From: CAYRIF01 sp964424205
GTDB lineage: Bacteria; Bacteroidota; Bacteroidia; Cytophagales; Cyclobacteriaceae
Length of the DNA stretch: 26,723 nucleotides
Assembly: GCA_964424205.1 (NCBI GenBank)
Contig: CAYRIF010000008.1
Span: 1 to 26,723 of the forward strand
Direction: 5' to 3'
Numbering within the stretch: position 1 is the stretch's first letter; the number at the start of each line of letters is the position of its first letter. This document shows, piece after piece, positions 6,985 to 14,983 of this stretch. Both the position numbers and the translations under genes were made by a program. The notes beneath the pieces are model-generated. The model was not told the DNA's origin and ran no database searches. It saw only the letters and a list, made by a program, of their open reading frames with translations.

Positions 6985-7122
6985 ATGAATAACTTTTCAG
7001 CACTAGATAGAAATAAAATACTTCGAAAAATCAAGACCGTAACTCGCTCAGAGTCTCCTATAAGGGACTCTGAGATTGATAGAATCGATATGAGGTTTAG
7101 ACGAGTGAAAATAAAGAGGTAG
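6985..7122 (+). pseudogene. Duplicated glpD 5' fragment running into repeat DNA
   Basis: Bases 6985-7039 repeat the glpD start exactly (first 18 codons, to KIKT). The frame then continues into repeat copy 2 and stops at TAG 7120-7122, giving a 45-aa peptide whose second half has no protein character. It lacks the FAD-binding motif that begins near residue 25 of GlpD, so it cannot be an active enzyme. It is best read as debris of a tandem duplication, or as an artefact of joining two contigs whose ends overlap. If transcribed, its start codon could compete with, or feed ribosomes toward, the true glpD start at 7154. Confidence 0.7.
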
Positions 7123-7208
7123 ACTTTCCGACTTAGGACATAAGACTAAAAAAATGAATAACTTTTCAGCACTAGATAGAAATAAAATACTTCGAAAAAT
7201 CAAGACCG
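7042..7208 (+). repeat. Tandem repeat copy 2, extending into glpD
   Basis: Second copy of the duplicated block: 112 bp of leader (7042-7153) plus the first 55 bp of the intact glpD gene (7154-7208). It begins with the same ACTCGCTCAGAG as copy 1 and contains the 9-bp hairpin (7047-7055 with 7066-7074). Homology with copy 1 ends after CAAGACCG, where copy 1 goes on with TAACTCGC and this copy with the real glpD sequence. This is the normal structure of a head-to-tail tandem duplication. Confidence 0.85.
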
Positions 7209-8812
7209 ATACCTATGACCTGCTCATTATCGGTGGAGGAATTACTGGAGCAGGAATTGCACTAGACGCCTCCTCCAGAGGACTGAAAACTATCTTAATT
7301 GAAAAGGGAGATTTTGCTTCTGGTACTAGCAGTAAATCTACTAAGTTAATACATGGAGGATTAAGGTATCTCAAGCAATTTGAAATTGCACTAGTACGAG
7401 AAGTAGGATCAGAAAGAGCCATTGTCCACAAACTGGCGCCGCATCTAGTCACCTCAGAGAAAATGCTTTTACCTATTATAGAAGATGGTACTTTTGGGAA
7501 AATATTAACGGCCATTGGTTTAATGGTATATGATGTATTGGCAGGGGTGGAAAAAGAAGAACAACGGGTGATGTTGGACAAGGAAGAGACGATGGATTTG
7601 GAGCCTCTTTTGCCAGCAGATATTCTGAAAGGTGCAGGATTATATGCAGAGTATCGTACTGATGATGCCCGACTGACTATCGAAGTTTTAAAAACGGCAA
7701 TGAATTTTGAAACTGATGCCATTAATTATGTGGAAGCCACGGAATTTATTTATGAAAATGATAAAGTAGTAGGAATCCAGGCGTTTGATAATCTGAAAAA
7801 GGAATCCTTCCAAATAAAAGCAAAATATGTGGTGAGTGCAGCCGGTCCTTGGGTAGATGAACTACGGGATGTCAATCATTCCAAAAAAGGAAATCGGCTA
7901 CATTTGACAAAAGGCGTACATATAGTGGTCCCTAGATCAAAGCTACCAATTAAACATTCTATCTACTTTGATGTATCAGACGGACGAATGATTTTTGCCA
8001 TACCAAGGGGAAAGAATACTTATGTAGGCACTACGGATACCACTTATCATGGCGACAAAAACCATGTGGTGACCAATAACGACGATGCACTTTATCTACT
8101 GAATGCAGTCAATAATATGTTTCCTTCCATTAACCTTACCGTCAAAGATGTTACATCAAGTTGGGCTGGTTTGAGGCCATTGATACACGAAGAAGGAAAA
8201 TCAGAATCAGAGCTCTCAAGGAAAGATGAGATTTTTGAATCTAAAACAGGGTTAATTTCCATTGCTGGCGGCAAACTTACTGGCTATAGAAAAATGGCGG
8301 AAAGACTTGTTGATTTGGTTGAAAAAAAATACGAAAAGCGAGGAGGTAAAAAACTGAAAAAGTGTTTTACTGATGAAATACCTTTGTCAGGTGGGATTTT
8401 TAAAGATGCCACAGACGTGCGAAACTATGTGCATGAAATTGAAAGTAAACTAGTAGTACATGGTTTTGATAGGTTTGATGCAAAATATTTAGTCTTCAAT
8501 TATGGTAGACACACGGAAAGCATTCTAGAAAGATTTGACACACTAAGTAATCAAGATCCAGAAATTAGACTTGCAAAAGCAGAGCTTTGGTTTACTGTCA
8601 ATCATGAAATGGTCGTCTCCCCTCTTGATTTTTTTGTGAGAAGAACTGGTAGGTTATATTTTAAAATTGAAAGTATTCAAAAGATAAAACCAGCAATTTT
8701 AAAGGAATTTCAATCCATTTTTAATTGGAGTGATGCCACTAGATTAAAAGCAGAAAAAGAGCTAAATGCTACAATATTTGATGCGTCAGATTTTGAAGAC
8801 AAAACGTACTAA
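7154..8812 (+). CDS. glpD: Aerobic glycerol-3-phosphate dehydrogenase, FAD-dependent
   Basis: A 552-aa flavoenzyme oxidising sn-glycerol 3-phosphate to dihydroxyacetone phosphate and passing electrons to the quinone pool at the inner membrane face. Seen: the dinucleotide-binding motif YDLLIIGGGITGAGIALDAS at 21-40, GDFASGTSSKSTKLIHGGLR at 52-71 (a GlpD/GlpA signature), the mid-region KGVHIVVPR, the FAD-contact stretch GLISIAGGKLTGYRKMAERL, and a C-terminal DAO_C-like helical domain. Length is as expected (about 500-560 aa). It completes glpF-glpK-glpD. The leader holds the tandem repeat and ends in an A-run before ATG; AGGA at 7135-7138 is too distant for a usual ribosome binding site. No clear terminator follows. 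Confidence 0.95.
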   Translation: MNNFSALDRNKILRKIKTDTYDLLIIGGGITGAGIALDASSRGLKTILIEKGDFASGTSSKSTKLIHGGLRYLKQFEIALVREVGSERAIVHKLAPHLVTSEKMLLPIIEDGTFGKILTAIGLMVYDVLAGVEKEEQRVMLDKEETMDLEPLLPADILKGAGLYAEYRTDDARLTIEVLKTAMNFETDAINYVEATEFIYENDKVVGIQAFDNLKKESFQIKAKYVVSAAGPWVDELRDVNHSKKGNRLHLTKGVHIVVPRSKLPIKHSIYFDVSDGRMIFAIPRGKNTYVGTTDTTYHGDKNHVVTNNDDALYLLNAVNNMFPSINLTVKDVTSSWAGLRPLIHEEGKSESELSRKDEIFESKTGLISIAGGKLTGYRKMAERLVDLVEKKYEKRGGKKLKKCFTDEIPLSGGIFKDATDVRNYVHEIESKLVVHGFDRFDAKYLVFNYGRHTESILERFDTLSNQDPEIRLAKAELWFTVNHEMVVSPLDFFVRRTGRLYFKIESIQKIKPAILKEFQSIFNWSDATRLKAEKELNATIFDASDFEDKTY

Positions 8813-8832
8813 AATCATTCATTCTCTAATTG

Positions 8833-8864
8833 TTTGCCTTTTCGACTCCAAATCGCTACATTTG
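8833..8864 (+). promoter_or_regulatory. Bacteroidota-type promoter for the LEA-like gene
   Basis: TTTG at 8833-8836 and TACATTTG at 8857-8864 are separated by 20 nt, matching the Bacteroidota sigma-A pattern (TTTG at -33, TAnnTTTG at -7). The start site would be near 8870, giving a leader of about 28 nt before the ATG at 8898. This is the best promoter in the window and shows that the small gene is a separate unit from glpD. Confidence 0.65.
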
Positions 8865-8897
8865 TTATGAAATATTTCAAACTGAAAAAAAGATAAA

Positions 8898-9287
8898 ATG
8901 GGATTAGGAAGTTTTTTTAGAAAATTATTTGGAGGCACCACAGAGGTGATTTCAAGTGCTGCAGAATCAGTTGCTGATGTTGCAGGTAATGTAGTGGACA
9001 AAGCACAAGACGTAGCAGGTGATGTTGCAGACGGTGCGAAAGACCTAGCAAGTGCAGCCGCTGACAAAGTAGGTGATGCGTATGATGCCACCAAAGAAGT
9101 AGCTGGAAACGTAGTGGACAAAGCACAACATGTAGCAGGTGATGTTGCAGACGGTGCGAAAGACCTAGCAAGTGCAGCTGCTGATAAAGTAGGTGATGTA
9201 ACCGACGGCGCAAAGGATGCAGGAAAAAATATCGCTGATAAAGCAAAGGATATTGGAGATAAATTAACTGATTCATCAGAAGCGTAA
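8898..9287 (+). CDS. LEA-like repetitive amphipathic protein
   Basis: A 129-aa low-complexity protein dominated by Ala, Asp, Lys, Val and Gly. A short hydrophobic/basic N-terminus (MGLGSFFRKLFGG) is followed by near-continuous 11-residue-style repeats such as DKAQDVAGDVADGAKDL and SAAADKVGDA, resembling group-3 late-embryogenesis-abundant and YtxH-like stress proteins. Residues 32-60 and 72-100 are near-identical, encoded by an 88-bp duplication. Known: such proteins are unstructured in solution and fold to amphipathic helices on drying or on membranes. Inferred: a desiccation, osmotic or membrane-stress protectant. It has its own promoter and a strong terminator, so it is monocistronic. Antisense frames are open here only because of the biased composition. 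Confidence 0.8.
   Translation: MGLGSFFRKLFGGTTEVISSAAESVADVAGNVVDKAQDVAGDVADGAKDLASAAADKVGDAYDATKEVAGNVVDKAQHVAGDVADGAKDLASAAADKVGDVTDGAKDAGKNIADKAKDIGDKLTDSSEA
8991..9198 (+). repeat. 88-bp direct repeats inside the LEA-like gene
   Basis: Bases 8991-9078 and 9111-9198 match with four mismatches at a period of 120 bp (40 codons). Two of the differences are silent (GCC/GCT and GAC/GAT) and two lie in adjacent codons, changing Gln-Asp to Gln-His before the Val. This points to a recent in-frame duplication that could expand or contract by recombination. Confidence 0.92.
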
Positions 9288-9307
9288 TAAAAATAGTCTT
9301 TTGCATT

Positions 9308-9338
9308 AAAGGAGTCTTTGATAGAGACTCCTTTTTTT
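9308..9338 (+). terminator. Intrinsic terminator after the LEA-like gene
   Basis: A 10-bp perfect stem, AAAGGAGTCT (9308-9317) with AGACTCCTTT (9325-9334), a 7-nt loop TTGATAG, and a run of seven T (9332-9338). It starts 21 nt after the stop codon and is the clearest terminator in the window. Confidence 0.9.
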
Positions 9339-9413
9339 ATGGATAAATTTTTACTCAAAATTTTCACACAACAAAATTAATCACTATATTCAAATTCCAC
9401 CAAACGAGACATC

Positions 9414-11336
9414 ATGGGAGATTTGAATGTCAATTTAATTTCAAGCAGAAAACAACTCAATGATTTCACCAAAAAATTACTTCAAAATGTAGAGGTACTG
9501 GATAAAATGATTAAGAATGATTGGTTTGATAAAGGAGAAGGAAAAATTGGTGCGGAGCAAGAAATTTGTCTGGTTGATAAATTCTATAAACCGGCTTCTA
9601 GAAATTTAGAAATATTAGAAAAACTTGACAATGAGTTATTTACCTCCGAGCTTGCAAAATTCAATATTGAAGCCAATTTACCGCCACTCATTTTTAAAGG
9701 AAATTGCTTTTCAGAACTCGAAAGATCAATTGATGACTTGCTAAATGAATTAGCAAAAGTATGTGCAGTATCAGACATAGATTATGCCATTACCGGAATA
9801 CTTCCGACACTGAGGAAGTTTGATTTAGACTTAGATAATCTTACACCACTTCAGCGCTATTTTGCACTGATGAAGGCCATTAGCAAGATGAGAGGAGAGT
9901 CTCATGAACTAAATATAAAAGGTATAGATGAGCTAAATATTAAACATGATTCTCCCATGCTTGAAGCGTGCAATACAAGTTTTCAAGTGCACTACCAAGT
10001 TAACCCAGAAAATTTTGTTGACAAATATAATATTGCACAAGTGCTTGCTGCACCTACAGTAGGAATTGCTTCTAATTCACCGTTACTTTTTGGTAAGCGG
10101 TTATGGAACGAAACTAGAATAGCTATTTTTCAACAGTCCATTGACACAAGAATTACGAGTGAACATTTGCGATATCAAAGCCCAAGAGTGACCTTTGGAA
10201 ACGCATGGCTTGAAAACTCAGTTATAGCGTTATTTAGAGAAGATATTGCGCGGTTTAGGGTCATGCTCATGACGGATTCTGATGAAGATGTTATGAAGCT
10301 TTTCAAGAAGGGGGTTACACCAAAGCTAAGCGCTTTGACAATTCATAACTCAACCGTTTATCGATGGAATAGACCATGTTACGGTATCAGTGACAATGGC
10401 AAACCACACCTTAGAATTGAAAACAGAATACTGCCTGCAGGTCCAACAGTAGTTGATGAGGTAGCAAATTCTGCTTTTTGGTTAGGAGCTATGGCGGTCT
10501 TTGATGATCACTATCCGAAGGTGTGCAAGCTGATGGATTTTGATGATGTAAATGCGAATTTCATGTCGAGCTGTTACAGTGGGTTAAATACAAAATTGAA
10601 ATGGTTTGGCAAAAGAATTAGCATGACTGAACTCATTAAAAAAGAGCTGATACCCATCGCTAGAGAGGGTTTAGAAAAGCAAAACGTAGACAAAAAAGAC
10701 ATTGATAAATACCTATCTATTATTGAGGAACGAAATGAATCTAGACAAAATGGAACAAGCTGGATGTTGGACTCCTTTCAGATTCTCTCTAAAGACACGG
10801 TGAAAGAAGAAGTTAGTATTGCGATAACAGCGGCAATGATTAAAAATCAGCATACCAGAAAACCGGTGCACACTTGGAAATTAGCAAACATCAAAGACAT
10901 CCCACTGGCACATACCAATGCGCTTTTGGTGGAAGAATTTATGACAACAGATATTTTTACAGTAAGAAAAGAAGATATTCCTGAGCTTGTTGCCGACATC
11001 ATGGACTGGAAGAAAATCCGCTATATGCCAGTAGAAGATGCTAAAGGAAAATTAACTGGATTGATTTCTTCAAGAATATTACTGAGGCACTTTGCGCATC
11101 AAAAAAAATTAGATTTAAAAGAATCTAAAACGGTCAATGAATTAATGGTTAAAAGACCTTTCACTATTAGCCCCGACGCCACTATCTTTGATGCAATGAA
11201 TATTCTTCGTGAAAAAAAAATTGGATGCCTACCAGTGGTGAAAAACAACAAACTAGTTGGCGTAGTCACGGAAGGTAATTTTTTAAACATAACTGCGAGC
11301 TTATTGAAAATTATTAATAAGACGAAATCTAGTTAA
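9414..11336 (+). CDS. GCS2-type carboxylate-amine ligase fused to two CBS domains
   Basis: A 640-aa fusion protein. Residues about 15-470 form a glutamate-cysteine-ligase-like (GCS2) domain, an ATP-dependent amide-bond-forming fold related to glutamine synthetase: KIGAEQEICLVD at 44-55 (first acidic metal-binding strand), FNIEANLPPL at 83-92, NTSFQVHYQV at 187-196, and RIENRILPAGPT at 334-345. Residues about 505-565 and 573-632 are two CBS domains (VEEFMTTDIFTV; NELMVKRPFTIS; GCLPVVKNNKLVGVVTEGNF), which as a Bateman pair bind adenine nucleotides. Known: GCS2 enzymes join an amine to a carboxyl of Glu or a similar acid. Inferred: ligase activity gated by AMP/ATP or SAM. The M14 deacylase gene follows after 3 bp, implying linked functions. 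True gamma-glutamylcysteine synthetase activity is possible, but the fusion and partner suggest another substrate. Confidence 0.82.
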   Translation: MGDLNVNLISSRKQLNDFTKKLLQNVEVLDKMIKNDWFDKGEGKIGAEQEICLVDKFYKPASRNLEILEKLDNELFTSELAKFNIEANLPPLIFKGNCFSELERSIDDLLNELAKVCAVSDIDYAITGILPTLRKFDLDLDNLTPLQRYFALMKAISKMRGESHELNIKGIDELNIKHDSPMLEACNTSFQVHYQVNPENFVDKYNIAQVLAAPTVGIASNSPLLFGKRLWNETRIAIFQQSIDTRITSEHLRYQSPRVTFGNAWLENSVIALFREDIARFRVMLMTDSDEDVMKLFKKGVTPKLSALTIHNSTVYRWNRPCYGISDNGKPHLRIENRILPAGPTVVDEVANSAFWLGAMAVFDDHYPKVCKLMDFDDVNANFMSSCYSGLNTKLKWFGKRISMTELIKKELIPIAREGLEKQNVDKKDIDKYLSIIEERNESRQNGTSWMLDSFQILSKDTVKEEVSIAITAAMIKNQHTRKPVHTWKLANIKDIPLAHTNALLVEEFMTTDIFTVRKEDIPELVADIMDWKKIRYMPVEDAKGKLTGLISSRILLRHFAHQKKLDLKESKTVNELMVKRPFTISPDATIFDAMNILREKKIGCLPVVKNNKLVGVVTEGNFLNITASLLKIINKTKSS

Positions 11337-11339
11337 TGA

Positions 11340-12248
11340 ATGGGTAGGATAATTGGAGATTTTATAAGTGAGGAACGAGGATCGTTAATCATTTTTGTAG
11401 GAGGAATACATGGCAATGAACATGCTGGTGTAAAAGCCATAGCACATGTTTTTGCTATTCTTAAAAAAGAAAATATTCCCTTTAAAGGAAGGATAGTAGG
11501 ATTGAAGGGAAACGTAAGCGCCTTAGAAGGAAACGTACGCTTCCGTGATTATGATATGAATCGTTGCTGGACAGAGAAATTTGTCGGTAAACTAAAAAAC
11601 AAAGAAATAAAGGAGAGTGGAAATATAGATGGATACGAAGCTGTAGCACTTTTAGAGCAGATTGAAAAAGTAAGCCAAGGAGATTATACACAAAAAATAT
11701 TGGTTGACTTACATACTACGTCTTCTGATAATGGTAATTTCATCGTTATTCCCGAAGACGAATCTAATAATCACATTGTAAAGGTACTTAAGTTACCCAT
11801 AGTATTTGATTTAGATAAATACCTGAAAGGAACACTATTAGCGTTTATGCATCATCGTAATTACCTGGGTTTCGCATTTGAGGGTGGTCTTATTGGTACT
11901 CAAAAAGCATTGAATCTTCATATTTCAGGGATTTGGGAGTTGTTATATGCTGCTGAAAGTATAAAACATCAGTACAGTCAAAAATTTTCTAACTACGCGA
12001 ATATCACCAGACAATTTGCAAAAGGACTGCCCCACCTGGTTTCGGTAATATACCGCCATTGGGTAAATGAAGAAGATGCCTTTACAATGATGCCTGGCTA
12101 CCACAATTTTCAAAGAATAAAGAGTGGTGAACTATTGGCACATGATAAAAATGGTCGCATTGAAGCAAAATGTAATGGCCTAATTTTTATGCCACTGTAT
12201 CAAGAGGCTGGAAATGACGGATTCTTTGTTGTCAAAGAGGTTGATTAA
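11340..12248 (+). CDS. M14-family AstE/aspartoacylase-like zinc hydrolase
   Basis: A 302-aa zinc-dependent amidohydrolase of the succinylglutamate desuccinylase/aspartoacylase branch of M14. Seen: the zinc motif GGIHGNEHAG with His24 and Glu27, RFRDYDMNRCW at 67-77 containing the substrate-binding Asn74-Arg75, LVDLHTTS with third zinc ligand His125, and GFAFEGG with probable catalytic Glu181. Known: relatives cleave N-acyl groups from amino acids (N-acetyl-Asp, N-succinyl-Glu). No arginine-succinyltransferase (ast) genes accompany it, so desuccinylation is not implied. An in-frame stop just ahead (11337-11339) limits the start to the ATG at 11340. It is co-transcribed with the GCS2-CBS gene and may hydrolyse what that enzyme makes. 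Its stop is 2 bp from that of the convergent Gfo/Idh gene. Confidence 0.82.
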   Translation: MGRIIGDFISEERGSLIIFVGGIHGNEHAGVKAIAHVFAILKKENIPFKGRIVGLKGNVSALEGNVRFRDYDMNRCWTEKFVGKLKNKEIKESGNIDGYEAVALLEQIEKVSQGDYTQKILVDLHTTSSDNGNFIVIPEDESNNHIVKVLKLPIVFDLDKYLKGTLLAFMHHRNYLGFAFEGGLIGTQKALNLHISGIWELLYAAESIKHQYSQKFSNYANITRQFAKGLPHLVSVIYRHWVNEEDAFTMMPGYHNFQRIKSGELLAHDKNGRIEAKCNGLIFMPLYQEAGNDGFFVVKEVD

Positions 12249-12250
12249 TA

Positions 12251-13261
12251 TTATAGCGCTACTTCTTTCCCGCCATTTTTAAGCGACACATCGGAAGCTT
12301 CTAATATTTTAACAACTTCTAGGCCTTCTTTTCCACCGTTAATCGGTGTGTTACCATTGGTAATACAATCTACAAGATGCTCCACTTCAAGTTTAAGTGC
12401 TTCGGTCATAGGAACCACAGGCACTAATATATCTCCTGTATGGTATTTAATTTGCAGCTTATAGAATTCGCTCTTGTCCTTAATCTCTTCAACGCGTTTG
12501 TTATAAATTTTAATTTTTTCATCTACCTCTAAATCATCCCAAACTAACATTTTTTTGTCTCCAGCCACTAAGGTTTTTCTCACTTTAACAGGTGATAGCC
12601 AATTAGCATGAAAATGCCCAATAAAGTTATTTTCACATTTAACAGTTAAATAAGCGACATCTTCATATCCCTTGCCTATGTGATCTGATCCCACGGCATT
12701 AACTGAAATTGGCTTGATATCAGGATTAATATAAAACATAATGGAAAGGTCATGAGGAGCGAGATCCCAAATCACATTAGCATCATACTGAAATAACCCT
12801 AAATTTACCCTCACCGAATCATAATAGTAAAGATTGCCTAACGCACCACTTGCTGTCAGTTCTTTCATCTTCTGTACCGCACCTGTGAAAAGAAAAGTAT
12901 GATCAACCATTATCACTAGATTGTTCTTTTCTGCAATTTCTATTAACGCCTTTGCTTCAGCTGACGTAGCTGTAAATGGTTTTTCAACAAAAACATGCTT
13001 TCCATTTTCTAGCGCTTGTTTGGCCAACTTGAAATGTGTTGACGTTGAAGTAACAATTCCAACCAAATCAATTTCTGGATCATTTAGAATATAATTCGCA
13101 TCAGTCTCTGCTTTAATATCTGGATGATTCCTGCTTAAAACTGCCAATCGCTCTTCAGACATATCTGAGACTTTAACAACATCAATATTTGGGTTCCCAA
13201 CAAAATTCCTTACAATATTTGGACCCCAATAGCCGTAACCTATTATTCCTGCCTTAATCAT
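12251..13261 (-). CDS. Gfo/Idh/MocA-family oxidoreductase
   Basis: A 336-aa NAD(P)-dependent dehydrogenase acting on sugars or nucleotide sugars. Seen: the Rossmann motif AGIIGYGYWGPNIVRNF at 4-20, the family EKP triad at 93-95 (HVFVEKPFTA) with the catalytic lysine, VDHTFLF at 119-125, and WDLAPHDLSIM at 165-175 with His170 and Asp171 as likely catalytic residues. It lies on the minus strand 36 bp downstream of the polyprenyl glycosylphosphotransferase, so it probably makes or modifies a nucleotide-sugar precursor for the same polysaccharide. WlbA/WbpB-like UDP-sugar oxidation is one option, but the substrate cannot be read from sequence. Confidence 0.87.
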   Translation of the reverse strand: MIKAGIIGYGYWGPNIVRNFVGNPNIDVVKVSDMSEERLAVLSRNHPDIKAETDANYILNDPEIDLVGIVTSTSTHFKLAKQALENGKHVFVEKPFTATSAEAKALIEIAEKNNLVIMVDHTFLFTGAVQKMKELTASGALGNLYYYDSVRVNLGLFQYDANVIWDLAPHDLSIMFYINPDIKPISVNAVGSDHIGKGYEDVAYLTVKCENNFIGHFHANWLSPVKVRKTLVAGDKKMLVWDDLEVDEKIKIYNKRVEEIKDKSEFYKLQIKYHTGDILVPVVPMTEALKLEVEHLVDCITNGNTPINGGKEGLEVVKILEASDVSLKNGGKEVAL

Positions 13262-13297
13262 TCTCTTGAAATTATCTTTGAATTTTTTTACAGTATA

Positions 13298-14809
13298 TCA
13301 TCCACCGCCTTTTCCGAAAATCACAACGGGGATGGTACTTAATAAGATTTCCACATCTAGTTTAACCGATCTATGTTCTATATAGTATAAATCCAACACC
13401 ACCTGATCATTAAACAATACCTCATCTCTACCTTTTATTTGCCATAAACCAGTCATACCAGGTGTTACCGAGAATCTTTTCTTTTGCCAATCACTCATAT
13501 GACTATACTCATAAGGCAAGCATGGTCGTGGTCCTACAAGGCTCATTTCCCCCCTTATGACATTGATAAGTTGAGGGAATTCATCAAAAGATAACTTTCT
13601 AAGTACCCTACCGATTATAGTAACACGGGGGTCATTTTGTATTTTTGTAGTCGCTTCATTTGCTGTAATCATCTTAATCACCTTCTCTTCATGCAGTTTT
13701 GTACTCGCCCCCTGTCTCATAGACCTGAACTTGTACATAGCAAATTCTTTTCCATCTTTTCCAATTGCCTTGGCTTTATAAAAAACAGCACCTGGTGACG
13801 ATAATTTGATTAGTGCCGCTATGAACAGCCAAAGTGGCATTAAAAATATAATCACTGCAAAAGAGGCGCTTAAATCAACAACCCTTTTAAACTTAGAAAA
13901 TATATAGAGTGACCTTGGCGGATGAAACCTGAATGAAGAAACCATTCCTATTTCCTCAATTTGAACTTTCTGATTTACAATGCTATAAAAATCAGACGCA
14001 ATGTGTATGGTTCTTCTTGTACTATTGCACTGATTAATTATATCATGTAGCTTTTCTTCTCTCTTGTAATTTGAGGTTACTAAAATATCACAAATTTTGT
14101 AATCTTTTACAATAGCATCTAAATCGGCAATGCCACCAAGAACATTAATGCTTTCATTATCTTCAAGGTTATTCTCTGCAATACTGCCATCATCAACAAA
14201 TCCCACAACATCGAAATTGCTATTTTCTAAATTTTTCAAAAACTTGGCACGTTCAATACTTTCTTTCCCAATACCAACTATTAACATATTCCGGTTGATT
14301 CTTTTTGTTTTAACCATCCAGAAGTAAATGGCAGGAGCAATGGCAACTCTCGTAATCATAAATACCACTGCAATTGTTAAATAGGATGTTCCTATTAACA
14401 CCCTACTTGCGGTAACTTCTTCCATTTTAAAAACAAAAGATACAAATATGAGTATAAACAAACTGTACGACATCGCCTTTAACAATGCAATGACATGCCT
14501 TGGTCTATCCAGTATCACTTGGTATTTGTAGAGGCTTTTGCCTGCCATAAACCACATAAGTGTACCCAAAATTGTAGCACCTCCTACAAACAGGCTATTC
14601 CATGATTTTCCATCATTGAAAAAGTAGATATAAATAACAAAAGAAAAAACCAGTGAAAAAAATATTATAACAATGTCATGGAAGAACAATAATCCTTTAT
14701 GCAGGGGTAAATTTAACCGTCGAGATATGCTTAAAGGATATTTTAAATCAGTATACGATGGAATTCTCCATCTACTTTCCTTACCAATATGTATTGATTC
14801 TGTTCCCAA
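13298..14809 (-). CDS. Polyprenyl glycosylphosphotransferase initiating EPS synthesis
   Basis: A 503-aa membrane enzyme of the WbaP/WcaJ type that transfers a sugar-1-phosphate from a nucleotide sugar to undecaprenyl phosphate, the first step of exopolysaccharide repeat-unit assembly. Seen: four N-terminal helices (about 40-62, 72-90, 112-127, 137-163), a Rossmann-like cytosolic domain (173-270), a membrane hairpin (309-335), and the catalytic sugar-transferase domain with MYKFRSMR at 358-365, SFDEFPQLINVIRGEMSLVG at 407-426, PRP, and GMTGLWQIKGR at 451-461. The acidic pair Asp409-Glu410 is in the expected place. No ATG fits: the frame begins after a TAA with TTG at 14807-14809 as the only standard start. 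GT4 and Gfo/Idh genes flank it on the same strand. Confidence 0.92.
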   Translation of the reverse strand: MGTESIHIGKESRWRIPSYTDLKYPLSISRRLNLPLHKGLLFFHDIVIIFFSLVFSFVIYIYFFNDGKSWNSLFVGGATILGTLMWFMAGKSLYKYQVILDRPRHVIALLKAMSYSLFILIFVSFVFKMEEVTASRVLIGTSYLTIAVVFMITRVAIAPAIYFWMVKTKRINRNMLIVGIGKESIERAKFLKNLENSNFDVVGFVDDGSIAENNLEDNESINVLGGIADLDAIVKDYKICDILVTSNYKREEKLHDIINQCNSTRRTIHIASDFYSIVNQKVQIEEIGMVSSFRFHPPRSLYIFSKFKRVVDLSASFAVIIFLMPLWLFIAALIKLSSPGAVFYKAKAIGKDGKEFAMYKFRSMRQGASTKLHEEKVIKMITANEATTKIQNDPRVTIIGRVLRKLSFDEFPQLINVIRGEMSLVGPRPCLPYEYSHMSDWQKKRFSVTPGMTGLWQIKGRDEVLFNDQVVLDLYYIEHRSVKLDVEILLSTIPVVIFGKGGG

Positions 14810-14983
14810 TGGTATGTATATTTAACCATGCACAAAAAGGCATAGCACAATTAACTTTTATTCTCAATTAGGGTGTTTTGACAATGCTCCTTCCATTAGC
14901 ATATTAAAAAATCTCACCAAGGTCTTAACACGCTGCAAGATATGCATAATATTCAATTATTCCAATATTATCTTACAATTTTA

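Larger units (their letters stand above)
6770..7039 (+). repeat. Tandem repeat copy 1, interrupted by the N gap
   Basis: First copy of a duplicated block: 115 bp of non-coding sequence (6770-6884), then 100 N, then 55 bp identical to the glpD 5' end (6985-7039). Against copy 2 (7042-7208) the non-coding part shows four substitutions and a 3-nt insertion (AAA after CGATAT), whereas the 55 coding bases are identical. The left side ends in six A and the right side begins with ATG, exactly as across the same point in copy 2, so no base need be missing in the gap. AGGACTTAAGAAAATA at 6751-6766 resembles the end of the unit and may be a decayed earlier copy. The 411 bp between glpK and glpD contain nothing else I can identify. 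Confidence 0.85.

Noticed and set aside
6776..7003. Minus-strand frame spanning the N gap
   Set aside because: It is made mostly of unknown bases and repeat sequence, so no real protein can be inferred.
8819..9367. Long minus-strand frames opposite the LEA-like gene
   Set aside because: They are open only because the repeat-rich, biased codons on the plus strand avoid stops in antisense. The plus-strand gene has a good promoter and a correctly placed terminator.
14864..14947. 27-codon minus-strand frame upstream of the glycosylphosphotransferase
   Set aside because: It has no clear ribosome binding site, no recognisable motif, and a length expected by chance.
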